Positions 47,698-56,006 of a DNA stretch of 64,000 bases are shown here, piece by piece; the first letter of the stretch is position 1; each line of letters begins with the position of its first letter. Below the pieces are notes generated by a model. It saw nothing but the letters and a program-made list of their open reading frames with translations. It had not been told where the DNA came from and made no database searches. The position numbers and the translations under genes are program-made. The stretch is from Oecophyllibacter saccharovorans (GTDB lineage Bacteria > Pseudomonadota > Alphaproteobacteria > Acetobacterales > Acetobacteraceae): assembly GCF_006542375.1 (NCBI RefSeq), contig NZ_CP038143.1, positions 1,364,001-1,428,000 on the forward strand. Direction: 5' to 3'.

Positions 47698-48321
47698 TCA
47701 CCACCGCCCTTCCTTCCGTGCCTGCATGAGCAGGGGCAGGATCTCACGCCTGAAGGTGGCTTCATCGAGCGCGGACGTGCCGTGCCACAGGATCTGCCCG
47801 CCCGGCATGACGAGAAAGCTTTCAGGCACGCCGGTCACGCCCCATTCGACCGCCGCGCGCCCGTCTGGGTCTGTGGCCAGCCGGGCATAAGGCTGGCCGT
47901 TGCGGCGTACGAAGGCGGCCACCCGCGGCACGCGGTCCTTGTAGGCGATGCCCCAGACCGGCAGCACCTGGCTGATCGCCTTCAGCTGGCTCATTTCCGC
48001 CACGCAGGGAATGCACCACGAAGCCATGAAATTGACTAGAACCGGTCCCGTCTGCCCCTGCAACGCCGCTGCATCAATGCCGGTATCAATGCCGGTGCCC
48101 GCGCCCTGAACCGTGGGCGTGCCTGAAAGGGGAATCCCGGCCAGGGCGGGAAAGGAGGGCACATCCTTGCCGAGCTGGGGCGTCATGACGGCATGGGGGT
48201 CGAACTGCCCGTTATGCAGGCCGTGCAGCATGCGCCAGAAGCCGCTGCCCAGCAGCAGAAATGCCAGAACGGGAAGCAGCGCCAGCAGGTGCCGCCGCCC
48301 CAGGGGACCGCGCATGCCCAT
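47698..48321 (-). CDS. ccmG: Thiol:disulfide interchange protein CcmG/DsbE
   Basis: Membrane-anchored periplasmic thioredoxin that reduces apocytochrome c or CcmH. 207 residues: one N-terminal membrane segment (about 11-28), then a thioredoxin fold with FMASWCIPC (Cys103, Cys106), WGIAYKD and the cis-proline loop WGVTGVPESF. A low-complexity insert (GTPTVQGAGTGIDTGIDAA) precedes the fold. The ATG overlaps the ccmF stop by one base. Confidence 0.94.
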   Translation of the reverse strand: MGMRGPLGRRHLLALLPVLAFLLLGSGFWRMLHGLHNGQFDPHAVMTPQLGKDVPSFPALAGIPLSGTPTVQGAGTGIDTGIDAAALQGQTGPVLVNFMASWCIPCVAEMSQLKAISQVLPVWGIAYKDRVPRVAAFVRRNGQPYARLATDPDGRAAVEWGVTGVPESFLVMPGGQILWHGTSALDEATFRREILPLLMQARKEGRW

Positions 48322-50363
48322 CAGCCTTCTCCCCTGGCAGCGACGGCAGGCCTGCGGCTGCGCCCAAGCAGGGCCACAACAGCCCCCAGCGCCATGAACA
48401 GCCCGCCCGCCCAGATCCAGACAGCCAGCGGATTGTCATGCAGGCGCAGCACCCAGACGAGCTGCTTGCCGTGCCGGGTGGCCAGAAGGCGCGAGGGGCC
48501 GAGGACGGCATAGAGGTCGCCAAGCGGAGTGATGTGCAGGGCGACCTGGGCGAGCGTCTGGTCCTGCAGGGGAAAGAAGCGTCGCTCAGGCGTGAGGCGC
48601 AGGAAGGGTTTTCCCGCGTTGGTGGGACAAGTCGGGCGGCTGACCTGCAGCATGGCGCGCTCGGCGCGGTAGTTCGGCCCCTGCACAGGGCTTACGGCCG
48701 CAAGCTTCCAGCAGCGCCCGGCAAAGGAGACGCTTCCGCCCACCGGAAGCTCGACGATGTCATGGCGGGCAGCGGACATGCCGCACATGCCCAGCACGCT
48801 GACAGCCACGCCCATATGTGCCAGCGCCATGGCCCACTGCGAAGCCGGCAGGGACCTGTGCGCCCTGCCTGCGCGGCGGTTGACCTGCCAGCGGCGCAGC
48901 AGCGCAAGCGCGGTGGCGCCCAATACCCAGACAGCCAGGGCCGCGCACAGGGCGGGTGGGAAGGCTGCAAGCCAGATCAGTGCCAGCGGAAAGGCAAGGC
49001 AGCCCAGCAGAGCCGGCAAGCGCAGCGCCCGTAGCACGGAGGCAGGCTTTGTGTAGCGCCAGCCCAGCGCGCAGACGATGCCGAGCAGCAGCAGGAGCAG
49101 CAGGAAAACGGGGATGGTGGTGCTGTCGAAGAACGGCTTGCCGACCGAAAGGGTGCGGCTGAACAGCAGCTGGACGAAGGGGGGATACAGCGTGCCCACC
49201 AGCACAATGGCGCACAGCGTGCACAGAAGGATGTTGTTGAGCACCAGCGCCCCTTCGCGCGTGAGCAAGGGAAAGCCCGGCTCAGCGGGAAACTGCGGCG
49301 CGCGCCAGGCAAAAAGCGCCAGGGCCCCGCCGCTGATCACACCCAGGATGAGCAGGAGAAACACCCCGCGCGCCGGATCGCTGGCAAAGGCGTGCACGGA
49401 GTTGAGAATGCCCGAGCGCACGAGAAAAGTGCCTGCCAGGGAGAAGGAGAAGCTGGCGATGGCAAGCAGCAGGCTCCAGCTTTTCAGCACGTCGCGTTTT
49501 TCAACTGCGATGGTGGAATGCACCAGGGCCGTGCTGCTGAGCCAGGGAATGAGGGAGGCGTTTTCAACCGGGTCCCAGAACCAGTAGCCGCCCCAACCCA
49601 GAACGTAATAAGACCACCAGGAGCCGAGCGTGATGCCGCAGGTCAGAAAGCCCCAGGAGGCCAGCACCCAGGGCTTCATCCAGCCGCCCCAGCGGGGAGT
49701 GACGCGCTTTTCCATCAGCCCGGCCACCGCAAAGGCGAAGGGGACGGCAAGCCCCACGTAACCCAGGTAGAGCAGGGGCGGATGGAAGGCCAGGCCGGGA
49801 TCCTGCAGCATGGGGTTCATGCCTGCGCCGTCTGCAGGGGGCGGCAGGAGACGGCCGAAAGGGCTTGAGGTCAGCAGGCAGAACAGGCCGAAAGCTGCCG
49901 AGATCCCGCCCAGAATGGCAAGCACGCGCGCCTGCAGGAAAAGCGGCAGCTGCGCGCGCCGCGCCGTGGTCGCCAGCAGGGCGGCGCACAGGGCCAGCAC
50001 AAGCAGCCAGAGCAGCAGCGAGCCCTCATGGTTTCCCCACAGGCCGGCGACTTTGTAGAGCAGCGGTTTGGCGCGCGCCGAGTTCTCAGCCACGCTGCGC
50101 ACGGAAAAATCATCCTGCACGGCTGCCGTGCCAAGGCACAGAAAGGCCATGACCAGGCACAGCGCCTGCGACCAGGCCAGCCCGCCTCCGAGCCTGGCCA
50201 GGCGCGGCTCACGCAGGCGGGCCCCCAGCGCGGGCAGCAGGCATTGCGCGCAGGCGAAAGCGCAGGCCAGGGCCAGGGCGAAATGGCCGTTTTCAGGGCT
50301 GAGGAACCATTGCCACGCCGCTGGCTGCAGCGCGCGCAGGTGCTGGGGGGCAATACCTTCCAT
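48321..50363 (-). CDS. ccmF: Heme lyase CcmF
   Basis: Large membrane subunit of the cytochrome c heme ligation complex. 680 residues and about 15 membrane segments. The WWD-type signature is intact (GWGGYWFWDPVENASLIPWL), preceded by LWGNHEGSLLLWLL and FHPPLLYLGYVGLAVPFAFA. The start at 50363 gives a one-base TGATG overlap with ccmE; upstream in-frame codons to 50474 would run antisense-like through ccmE and look unconserved. Confidence 0.95.
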   Translation of the reverse strand: MEGIAPQHLRALQPAAWQWFLSPENGHFALALACAFACAQCLLPALGARLREPRLARLGGGLAWSQALCLVMAFLCLGTAAVQDDFSVRSVAENSARAKPLLYKVAGLWGNHEGSLLLWLLVLALCAALLATTARRAQLPLFLQARVLAILGGISAAFGLFCLLTSSPFGRLLPPPADGAGMNPMLQDPGLAFHPPLLYLGYVGLAVPFAFAVAGLMEKRVTPRWGGWMKPWVLASWGFLTCGITLGSWWSYYVLGWGGYWFWDPVENASLIPWLSSTALVHSTIAVEKRDVLKSWSLLLAIASFSFSLAGTFLVRSGILNSVHAFASDPARGVFLLLILGVISGGALALFAWRAPQFPAEPGFPLLTREGALVLNNILLCTLCAIVLVGTLYPPFVQLLFSRTLSVGKPFFDSTTIPVFLLLLLLLGIVCALGWRYTKPASVLRALRLPALLGCLAFPLALIWLAAFPPALCAALAVWVLGATALALLRRWQVNRRAGRAHRSLPASQWAMALAHMGVAVSVLGMCGMSAARHDIVELPVGGSVSFAGRCWKLAAVSPVQGPNYRAERAMLQVSRPTCPTNAGKPFLRLTPERRFFPLQDQTLAQVALHITPLGDLYAVLGPSRLLATRHGKQLVWVLRLHDNPLAVWIWAGGLFMALGAVVALLGRSRRPAVAARGEG

Positions 50364-50965
50364 CAGCGCAGGGGCGCTGCGCCCGCGCCCGTCGGGTCGG
50401 GCGGGACAGGATGGGAAGCGGTCATGGCGCGCCATTGCGCAGGGCTGGGCGGCGGGCCGAAGCGGGGGTCCCACTTGCCGCTTTTCTTCAGCGCGTCTGC
50501 AACTTCCTTTGGCATGTAGGTCTCATCATGCTTGGCCAGCACTTCATCAGCGATGAAGACCTCCGGGGGCCTGGAAGACAGGTGGCCGAGCACGACGACG
50601 CTCTGCCCTTCGCGGAACAGGTCGGGCAGAATGCCGCGATAACGCACGGGCAGGGCGGCCTGGCCGTCAGTGACGGAGAAGCTGACGAAGGGACGGCCGT
50701 CACTTCCACCGTCGCTGCCATGGTGGACGCTGCCTGCAACCACCATGCCGCCCAGGCGCAGGTTGCGCCCGGCCGGAGGGGGATGGGCTGCTATCTGCGC
50801 AGGGGTTACGAAAAAGGCCACGTCATCTGAAAGCGCCTGGAGCATGAGCCCGGTTGCCAGACCCAGCGAGGCCAGGCACGCAATCAGGATCCACAACCGG
50901 CGGCGGGAGCGCCAGCCGGGTTTGCGGCGCGCAATCGGCTTCAGCTGCGGGGCGGGCTGGCTCAT
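50363..50965 (-). CDS. ccmE: Heme chaperone CcmE
   Basis: Periplasmic OB-fold chaperone that binds heme covalently through a histidine. 200 residues: N-tail, membrane anchor (about 24-42), domain with AFFVTPAQI, RLGGMVVAGSV, RYRGILPDLFREGQSVVVLG and the heme motif AKHDETYMP (His146). The first 12 codons (MSQPAPQLKPIA) are encoded by one arm of a perfect 35-bp inverted repeat whose other arm lies in ccmC, so this N-tail is antisense to a CcmC membrane segment. The start overlaps ccmD by 4 bp. Confidence 0.95.
   Translation of the reverse strand: MSQPAPQLKPIARRKPGWRSRRRLWILIACLASLGLATGLMLQALSDDVAFFVTPAQIAAHPPPAGRNLRLGGMVVAGSVHHGSDGGSDGRPFVSFSVTDGQAALPVRYRGILPDLFREGQSVVVLGHLSSRPPEVFIADEVLAKHDETYMPKEVADALKKSGKWDPRFGPPPSPAQWRAMTASHPVPPDPTGAGAAPLR
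50931..50965 (-). repeat. 35-bp inverted repeat arm at the ccmE start
   Basis: Exact reverse complement of 51292-51326, 35 of 35 bases. Similarity continues for eight more bases upstream of the ATG with two mismatches. Contains the ccmE start codon. Confidence 0.98.
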
Positions 50966-51144
50966 TCTGCCGCTCCCCCCTTCGCGGAACGGGTCGGGTT
51001 GCCTGCGGCTTCAAGACGCTCCAGCTGCGCGCGGGTGCGGCGGAAGGCCAGCACGCTTGCGGCCACCATGAGCCCCCAGCCCAGCGCCACAGCGGTGTAG
51101 GCGGCTGTGACATAGCCCCAGACGTGAAGCCAGTTGCCGCTCAT
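50962..51144 (-). CDS. ccmD: Heme exporter subunit CcmD
   Basis: Small single-span membrane protein of the CcmABCD complex that helps release holo-CcmE. 60 residues: MSGNWLHVWGYVTAAYTAVALGWGL is typical (short periplasmic N-terminus, one helix), followed by FRRTRAQLERLEA on the cytoplasmic side. The start at 51144 overlaps the ccmC stop by 4 bp (ATGA) and the stop overlaps ccmE by 4 bp. A longer open frame runs upstream but covers ccmC in another frame. Confidence 0.92.
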   Translation of the reverse strand: MSGNWLHVWGYVTAAYTAVALGWGLMVAASVLAFRRTRAQLERLEAAGNPTRSAKGGAAE

Positions 51145-51971
51145 GGCTTGCTCTTTCCGCCAGGGGCCTGTTCCCCATGGCGGGCAGGAAAAGCGGGCGA
51201 GGTTACGGCGTGGGCGGCAGGCGCGCTTGTGAAACGGGTGCTGAGCGCCTGGACCCGGCGGGCGAGCAGAGCGGTGCGCATGCGCAGCAGGATGAGCCAG
51301 CCCGCCCCGCAGCTGAAGCCGATTGCACACAGCAGCAACGGCCGCAGCATGGACCATGAGATCGTCGGCGCGCCTGTCAGGGTGAGGCTTGCGGGCTGGT
51401 GAAGCGTGTTCCACCAGGTCACGCTGAACTTGATGACCGGTAGGTCCACAGCGCCTGCCAGCACCAGCAATGCGGCTGCCCGGCGCCCGCGCGCCGGGTC
51501 GTCAAAGGCGCGCAGCAGGGTGATCTGACCCAGATAGAGAAAGAAAAGGATCAGCATGGAGGTCAGGCGCGCATCCCACACCCACCAGGTGCCCCAGCTC
51601 GGCCGCCCCCAGAGGGAGCCTGTAAGCAGGCACAGCCCGGCAGCCAGCGCGCCGACAGGGGCGATCTCGGTTGCGGCAAGGTCGGCAAGCGGATGCCGCC
51701 AGACCAGAAAGGCGGCGCTGCATCCGGCCAGGGCCACGTAACAGCTGGTGGCAAGCCAGGCCATGGGGACATGCACATACATGATGCGCGCATTCTCCCC
51801 CTGCTGCCAGTCAGGCGGGGCGATGAGCAGCCCGTCCACCAGCCCGGCCCCCAGCGCCAGCAGCGCTGCGACGCCCAGCACGACCCCGAGGCGGCGGGCA
51901 AGCTTCAGAAAGCCCACCGGCGTGCCGAGCCCGCCCAGGGTGTGGGTCAGCTCACGAAGGAAGCGGGTCAT
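51141..51971 (-). CDS. ccmC: Heme transporter/handler CcmC
   Basis: Loads heme onto CcmE. 276 residues, six membrane segments, the tryptophan-rich WWVWDARLTS at 129-138 and the heme-ligand histidines His67 (MYVHVPMAW) and His191 (TLHQPASL). The last membrane segment (AIGFSCGAGWLI, 216-227) is encoded by one arm of the 35-bp inverted repeat. An Ala/Pro-rich cytoplasmic tail of about 45 residues is longer than usual. First gene of the ccmCDEFGHI operon. Confidence 0.95.
   Translation of the reverse strand: MTRFLRELTHTLGGLGTPVGFLKLARRLGVVLGVAALLALGAGLVDGLLIAPPDWQQGENARIMYVHVPMAWLATSCYVALAGCSAAFLVWRHPLADLAATEIAPVGALAAGLCLLTGSLWGRPSWGTWWVWDARLTSMLILFFLYLGQITLLRAFDDPARGRRAAALLVLAGAVDLPVIKFSVTWWNTLHQPASLTLTGAPTISWSMLRPLLLCAIGFSCGAGWLILLRMRTALLARRVQALSTRFTSAPAAHAVTSPAFPARHGEQAPGGKSKP
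51292..51326 (+). repeat. 35-bp inverted repeat arm inside ccmC
   Basis: Reverse complement of 50931-50965. On the minus strand it encodes the last membrane segment of CcmC; on the plus strand it reads as the first codons of ccmE. Confidence 0.98.
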
Positions 51972-52261
51972 GAAGAAAGCGGGCTGGAAACAGGGGGATC
52001 ACCGTGATCGTCGTGCCTGGGAGTGACGTGCCGGGAAAAGGCGGGGCCGGGGAAAGGGAAAGCGGGGGTTTTTCTTAGCCCCAAGGGGGCGGAAGTGCAA
52101 AGATGAACTGCGCCGCCCTGCCCCGGTGCCGCGCATGTGATGGGTTGTGAGCCCGGGTCTGAGCGGGGCGCCTGCGCCTTGGGCGGCCGAGGTCGGGCTT
52201 GACCTCAGCCCCTGGTTTGGAGAACTCATGCAGGTAAAGACGGGGGAAGGCCAGCAAGGGA
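51972..52261. other. Divergent promoter region between ccmC and the EVE gene
   Basis: 290 bp with no supported gene. It includes a G/C-run segment GCCCC-AA-GGGGGC near 52078-52090 next to TTTTTCTT. No clear promoter or RNA element was identified. Confidence 0.35.
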
Positions 52262-52843
52262 GTGGGAAATTTGTCGGGACCTGGGAAGAACGCCCTGCAA
52301 AAGAATCACGCGCAAACGCGCGGCCGGCGCTTCTGGCTCATCAAGTCGGAGCCCGGATGCTTTTCATGGGCGGAGCAGTGCCGCAATGTCGTGGAGCCCT
52401 GGACAGGGGTCAGGAACTACCAGGCCCGCAACAACCTGCGCGCCATGGCGGCGGGGGACCTGGCGCTTTTCTATCATTCGGTGACGGAAAAGCGTATTAT
52501 GGGCGTGGTCGAAGTGGTGCGGACCGCCTATCCTGACCCGACCTTCAGCGCGGCTTCCCAAGGTGCAAAGCCGGCGCGCGCAGGCGCTGCGAATCCCTGG
52601 AGCTGCGTGGACGTCAAAGCGGCCGGGGGTTTCAGCCACCCCGTAACGCTAGCCCAGATCAAGCAGGACCCGGCCCTGGCGGAAATGGCCCTGCTGAAGC
52701 AGTCGCGTCTTTCAGTGGCGCCGCTGCGCGGGGAGGAGTTCAGCCACATTGTGCGCCTGGGCGACTGGAGCGGCCTGCAGGGAGAAGGACAAGGCGGGTC
52801 GGAAAAGTTGATTTCGGGAATTTCGGAAACAGGGGAGGAGTGA
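52262..52843 (+). CDS. EVE domain protein
   Basis: PUA-like fold thought to bind modified nucleotides (thymocyte nuclear protein 1 family). The conserved part runs RFWLIKSEPGCFSWAEQ, TGVRNYQARNNLRAMAAGDLALFYHS, IMGVVEVV and YPDPT, ending near RLSVAPLRGEEFSHIVRLG. The 193-residue length includes a non-conserved 22-residue N-tail and a Gly/Glu-rich C-tail. The GTG at 52262 is in an AAGGGAG run; a TTG at 52271 is better spaced from it and may be the true start. Confidence 0.87.
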   Translation: MGNLSGPGKNALQKNHAQTRGRRFWLIKSEPGCFSWAEQCRNVVEPWTGVRNYQARNNLRAMAAGDLALFYHSVTEKRIMGVVEVVRTAYPDPTFSAASQGAKPARAGAANPWSCVDVKAAGGFSHPVTLAQIKQDPALAEMALLKQSRLSVAPLRGEEFSHIVRLGDWSGLQGEGQGGSEKLISGISETGEE

Positions 52844-52844
52844 C

Positions 52845-53723
52845 ATGACGGCACGCAGGACAGCAGGCAGCGCTTCTGAAGCGGCGCAGGACCGTCAGGG
52901 TGCCCAGGTGCCCAGCATGACCTTCGCCTTCAGTGAAATGAACAGCGATTCCCTCGCCCAGCTGCACGCGGTGCTGGCGGAGGTCGAGAAGGGGCGCGGC
53001 ACGCTCGTGCGTCTGGCCGGGCTGATGGGTGGCGCTGTGGGGCAGGCCGTCAATCTCGGCCTCCAGGGGCTTTCCCTGGCCCCGGGCCTGCAGGAGAAGA
53101 TCCAGGCGGCGGCTGAGGAAGCGCTGCGCAGAACGTTCAACCTGGCCATTGTCGGCATGGGCGGGGCGCAGTCGGCGTCCCTGCTGCCCAGCCAGATCCG
53201 CGAGAACATGGTGCAGGCGGCTGTTGCGGTTTCCGGCGCTGTGGGCGGTTTCGGCGGCTTTCTGAGCATGGCGCCAGATATCGGCTTCACCACCCTGGCC
53301 ATCATGCGGGAAATCGCCGAGATCGCGCGTGAAAACGGCGAGGATCTCTCCACCGAGGATGCGCGCCGGGCCTGTCTTGAGGTCTTCGCGCTGCGCAGCT
53401 TTGCCACCAGCCGCGATTCCGAGGAGAAGGAGCTGGGCTTCTTTGCCGCCCGCTCCATGCTGCGCGGCCAGCCCCTGGTGCTGCTGATGGCCGAGGTTGC
53501 AGGCCATTACGGGCTCGGCCTGTCACGCAAGCTTGCTGCCCAGATGATCCCGGTTGCAGGTGCGCTGTGCGGCGCTTCGCTGAACGCGGCCTTCCTGACC
53601 CATTACCGGGCGGTGGCGCGCGCGCATTTCACGATCCGCCGGCTGGAGCGCCAGCATGGCGCTGCCGTGCGCGAAGCGGCTGAAGCCTACCGGGGCACCG
53701 CCGCTGAAGCCGTTTTCGAGTAA
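52845..53723 (+). CDS. EcsC family protein
   Basis: 292 residues of a family named after Bacillus EcsC; function unknown. Hallmarks are AAVAVSGAVGGFGGFLSMAPDIGFTTLAIMREIAEIA in the centre, CLEVFALRS, and GALCGASLNAAFLTHY near the end. The glycine-rich hydrophobic stretches suggest membrane association. GGGAGGAG precedes the ATG at 52845, one base after the EVE stop, so both genes are likely co-transcribed. Confidence 0.88.
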   Translation: MTARRTAGSASEAAQDRQGAQVPSMTFAFSEMNSDSLAQLHAVLAEVEKGRGTLVRLAGLMGGAVGQAVNLGLQGLSLAPGLQEKIQAAAEEALRRTFNLAIVGMGGAQSASLLPSQIRENMVQAAVAVSGAVGGFGGFLSMAPDIGFTTLAIMREIAEIARENGEDLSTEDARRACLEVFALRSFATSRDSEEKELGFFAARSMLRGQPLVLLMAEVAGHYGLGLSRKLAAQMIPVAGALCGASLNAAFLTHYRAVARAHFTIRRLERQHGAAVREAAEAYRGTAAEAVFE

Positions 53724-53766
53724 GTTCCTGCGCCTTGCGTTCCCGTTCTCCGACCGGCTTTGCCAT

Positions 53767-53952
53767 TCAGCGCGTCGGGGTGCGGTCCTTGCGCCGGGGG
53801 CGGGTGATATAGAGGATGATGAGGCCGGAGATGATAACGCCCCCAAGGCAGACTACATTGACGACTTCAAGCAGCGGCGTGAATTTCGGATCCCACCATC
53901 CCGTGAGCAGGCTGACCAAAAAACAGCCGAAATAGACGAAAGGCAGGTTCAT
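53767..53952 (-). CDS. Small two-span membrane protein
   Basis: 61 residues from the ATG at 53952 (MNLPFVYFGCFLVSLLTGW), with hydrophobic segments at about 3-20 and 28-50 and a basic Arg/Lys-rich C-terminus (TRPRRKDRTPTR). An in-frame TTG at 53982 would add ten polar residues; AAGGA about ten bases ahead of the ATG fits the shorter form. No family recognised. Confidence 0.55.
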   Translation of the reverse strand: MNLPFVYFGCFLVSLLTGWWDPKFTPLLEVVNVVCLGGVIISGLIILYITRPRRKDRTPTR

Positions 53953-54003
53953 GAGCGGCGCGTCCTTGGTTGGGTCTGGCAAAAAGAGGGCAGCCGGAAA
54001 ACA

Positions 54004-54035
54004 GTTACAGAAACGGTTACGGGACAGACTGTTAC
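54004..54035. repeat. Three direct GTTAC motifs upstream of aat
   Basis: GTTAC occurs at 54004, 54016 and 54031 (contexts CAGTTACAG, CGGTTACGG, CTGTTACAG) in the space between the small membrane protein and aat. Possibly transcription factor half-sites. Confidence 0.4.
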
Positions 54036-54086
54036 AGGATAGGGCCGCTGTGAAAAAGGTCCCTGTGCGGTCCGGAGCGGGGCGGG

Positions 54087-54806
54087 ATGCCTCCTGAAGC
54101 GCCCACTAAACCGCATGACCAGGCGCATGACGGAGGGGCAGACGGGGAGATTACCCCCGCCATGCTGCTGCAGGCCTACCGGGCGGGCATCTTCCCCATG
54201 GCGCCCCACCGCGACAGCGAGGCGCTGGAATGGTACTGCCCCCAGGAGCGCGGTCTGCTGCCCCTGCAGGCCCCCGGTTTTCCGCGTCGCCTGCTGCGCA
54301 CGGTGCTGGCGGGTGCTTACGAGGTCTGCGCTGACAGAGACTTCCCGGCCATGATGGCTGCCTGCGCCGCTCCGGCACCGGGGCGGGAGGAAAGCTGGAT
54401 CAGCCCCCGGATCCGCAGGCTTTACACGGAGCTTTTTGCCCTGGGCCATGCCCACAGCGTCGAGCTGCGCAGCAGGGAAGGCGAATTGCTGGGCGGGCTT
54501 TACGGCGTTGCGATCGGCGGGGCGTTTTTCGGCGAAAGCATGATGTCGCGCGTGCGGGACGCCTCGAAAATCGCGCTTGTGCACCTGGTGGCAGCCCTGC
54601 GGCAGGGGGGTTATACGCTGCTGGACACGCAGTATGTCACGCCCCATCTGGCGCGCATGGGCGGGGTGAGCGTGCCGTTCCCGCGCTATCGCGCCCTGCT
54701 GGAGACTGCGCTGAGGCAACCGGCTGTGTGGCCTGGGGATGTTTCGCTGCAGGCGCTTGGAGGAGAGATCAGGGCCATGAAGGCGCTCTGCCGCATGCCA
54801 GGTTGA
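54087..54806 (+). CDS. aat: Leucyl/phenylalanyl-tRNA--protein transferase
   Basis: N-end rule enzyme adding Leu or Phe to proteins with N-terminal Arg or Lys, marking them for ClpAP. 239 residues with LLQAYRAGIFPMA, WYCPQERGLLPL, SWISPRIRRLYTELFALGHAHSVELR, GGLYGVAIGGAFFGESMMSRVRDASKIALVHL and LLDTQYVTPHLARMGG. The first 20 residues are a His/Asp/Gly-rich extension. Stands alone. Confidence 0.95.
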   Translation: MPPEAPTKPHDQAHDGGADGEITPAMLLQAYRAGIFPMAPHRDSEALEWYCPQERGLLPLQAPGFPRRLLRTVLAGAYEVCADRDFPAMMAACAAPAPGREESWISPRIRRLYTELFALGHAHSVELRSREGELLGGLYGVAIGGAFFGESMMSRVRDASKIALVHLVAALRQGGYTLLDTQYVTPHLARMGGVSVPFPRYRALLETALRQPAVWPGDVSLQALGGEIRAMKALCRMPG

Positions 54807-55079
54807 GCCGGGGCAGCCGAAGGGGAAATTACCCGCATCGTCTGGCGGATTGTTTGCCGGGATGCGGCGGAATATGGAATATACCGACTCCAGAGTCTTA
54901 ACTCAGATCATTGCGGTGATTATTGATGATCATTTCAGTCTGGCTTCCGTCAGGGCTGAACGGCTATCAAGCAACTGTCAGAGGCTGATACCAGAAGCTG
55001 ACACAGGCTGGCCCATCCAGCGACACGGCCCGCAAGGGCCGTGAAGGCGGCGCAACGAACGTTCCGGGAGGAGACAGAG
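54807..55079 (+). other. A/T-richer intergenic region with hairpin
   Basis: 273 bp between aat and an exported-protein gene. Composition is visibly more A/T-rich than the rest (54870-54960), with the near-palindrome GACTC-CA-GAGTC. It ends with hairpin ACGGCCC-GCAA-GGGCCGT (55025-55042) in the leader of the next gene. A weak promoter-like TTGTTT, 17 bp, TATGGA lies near 54849-54878. A 64-codon open frame here looks random. Confidence 0.45.
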
Positions 55080-56006
55080 GTGAGTGTGAAGCACGGCACA
55101 GAGCCCCAGACAGGGGCGGACCACAAGGCGGCTGAATTCGGCCTCTCTCAGTTGCACCCGCAGGCCTCTCGGCAGGTGCGCCTCTCTCTTGGGGAGCTTG
55201 GAGGGCTTGCGCGTGCAGCTGGCCTGGCGGTCGTGCTGGGTGGGGGGGTGGCTGCAAGTGCCCAGCCAGTAAACGCCCAACCGGCAAAAACCCTGCAGCA
55301 GCTGGTCGCTTCCTCGCCTGCGCCGATGCCCACCGGGCCGGTTTCCACCGAGCATCCGCGCCTGACGCCTGAGCGGGACGTGAAGGTGGTTTACCGCTTC
55401 CGCACCTCCCCGCAGCCCGCAGGGCCGATGAAGGAGGTGACGGTCTGGTTCTCCGCTGACGGCGACAAGCTGCGCATCGAGCCTTCCAGCGGCGAGGCTG
55501 TCACCCTGCTTGACCGTCCGGCCCAGCGCGTGACGCTGATGAGCCTCAGGGAGAAGAGCTATATCCAGTTCCTGCCCCTGCACGGCCTGCGCAATCCCTT
55601 CCTGCTGGACCTGACGATGCACTACACCCGCGAGGGCATGGGCAACGTGGCCGGTCAGCCCTGCCGCAACTGGGCCATCACCAGCTCGCGCGGCCGGGCC
55701 GAGGCCTGCGTGACCGATGACGGCGTCATCCTGTCTGAAAAGGGCGTGGATGCTGACGGCATCACCGGGGAGCTTGAAGCCGTTCAGGTGACTTACGGGC
55801 CGATTCCGAGCGCTGAATTCGCCCCGCCTGCCGATTTCCGTCAGATCCAGCCCCATGCCCGCCCCGTCCCGATGGGTGCGCCTGGCACTGGCATGGGCGG
55901 TGGTGTCCAGGGCCAGATGCCTGCGCCGGTGGATACCAGCCAGCCGCCTGTCGCCAATGATTCGGCTGGGGACGGCACCGTTCAGCATGCCGACCAGCCC
56001 CGGTGA
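55080..56006 (+). CDS. Exported protein of unknown function
   Basis: 308 residues from the GTG at 55080, chosen because GGGAGGAG lies seven bases upstream; a GTG at 55041 lies within a leader hairpin. A long polar N-tail precedes a Sec signal-like stretch (GGLARAAGLAVVLGGGVAASA, cleavage near residue 61). The mature part is beta-rich (VKVVYRFRTSP, EVTVWFSADGDKLRIEP, LDRPAQRVTLMSLREKSYIQF, PCRNWAITSSRGRAEACVTDDG), recalling DUF4412-type periplasmic proteins, then a Pro/Gly/Met-rich tail. The stop overlaps the peroxiredoxin GTG by 4 bp. Confidence 0.75.
   Translation: MSVKHGTEPQTGADHKAAEFGLSQLHPQASRQVRLSLGELGGLARAAGLAVVLGGGVAASAQPVNAQPAKTLQQLVASSPAPMPTGPVSTEHPRLTPERDVKVVYRFRTSPQPAGPMKEVTVWFSADGDKLRIEPSSGEAVTLLDRPAQRVTLMSLREKSYIQFLPLHGLRNPFLLDLTMHYTREGMGNVAGQPCRNWAITSSRGRAEACVTDDGVILSEKGVDADGITGELEAVQVTYGPIPSAEFAPPADFRQIQPHARPVPMGAPGTGMGGGVQGQMPAPVDTSQPPVANDSAGDGTVQHADQPR

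Noticed and set aside
50364-50474. Extended N-terminus for CcmF
   Set aside because: It would run through ccmE in another frame; the start at 50363 gives a clean one-base overlap.
51145-51414. Extended N-terminus for CcmD
   Set aside because: The upstream frame lies inside ccmC; MSGNWLH at 51144 is the family start with a 4-bp overlap.
54850-55044. 64-codon open frame in the A/T-rich region
   Set aside because: No ribosome-binding site, no family resemblance, and it runs into the next gene's leader.
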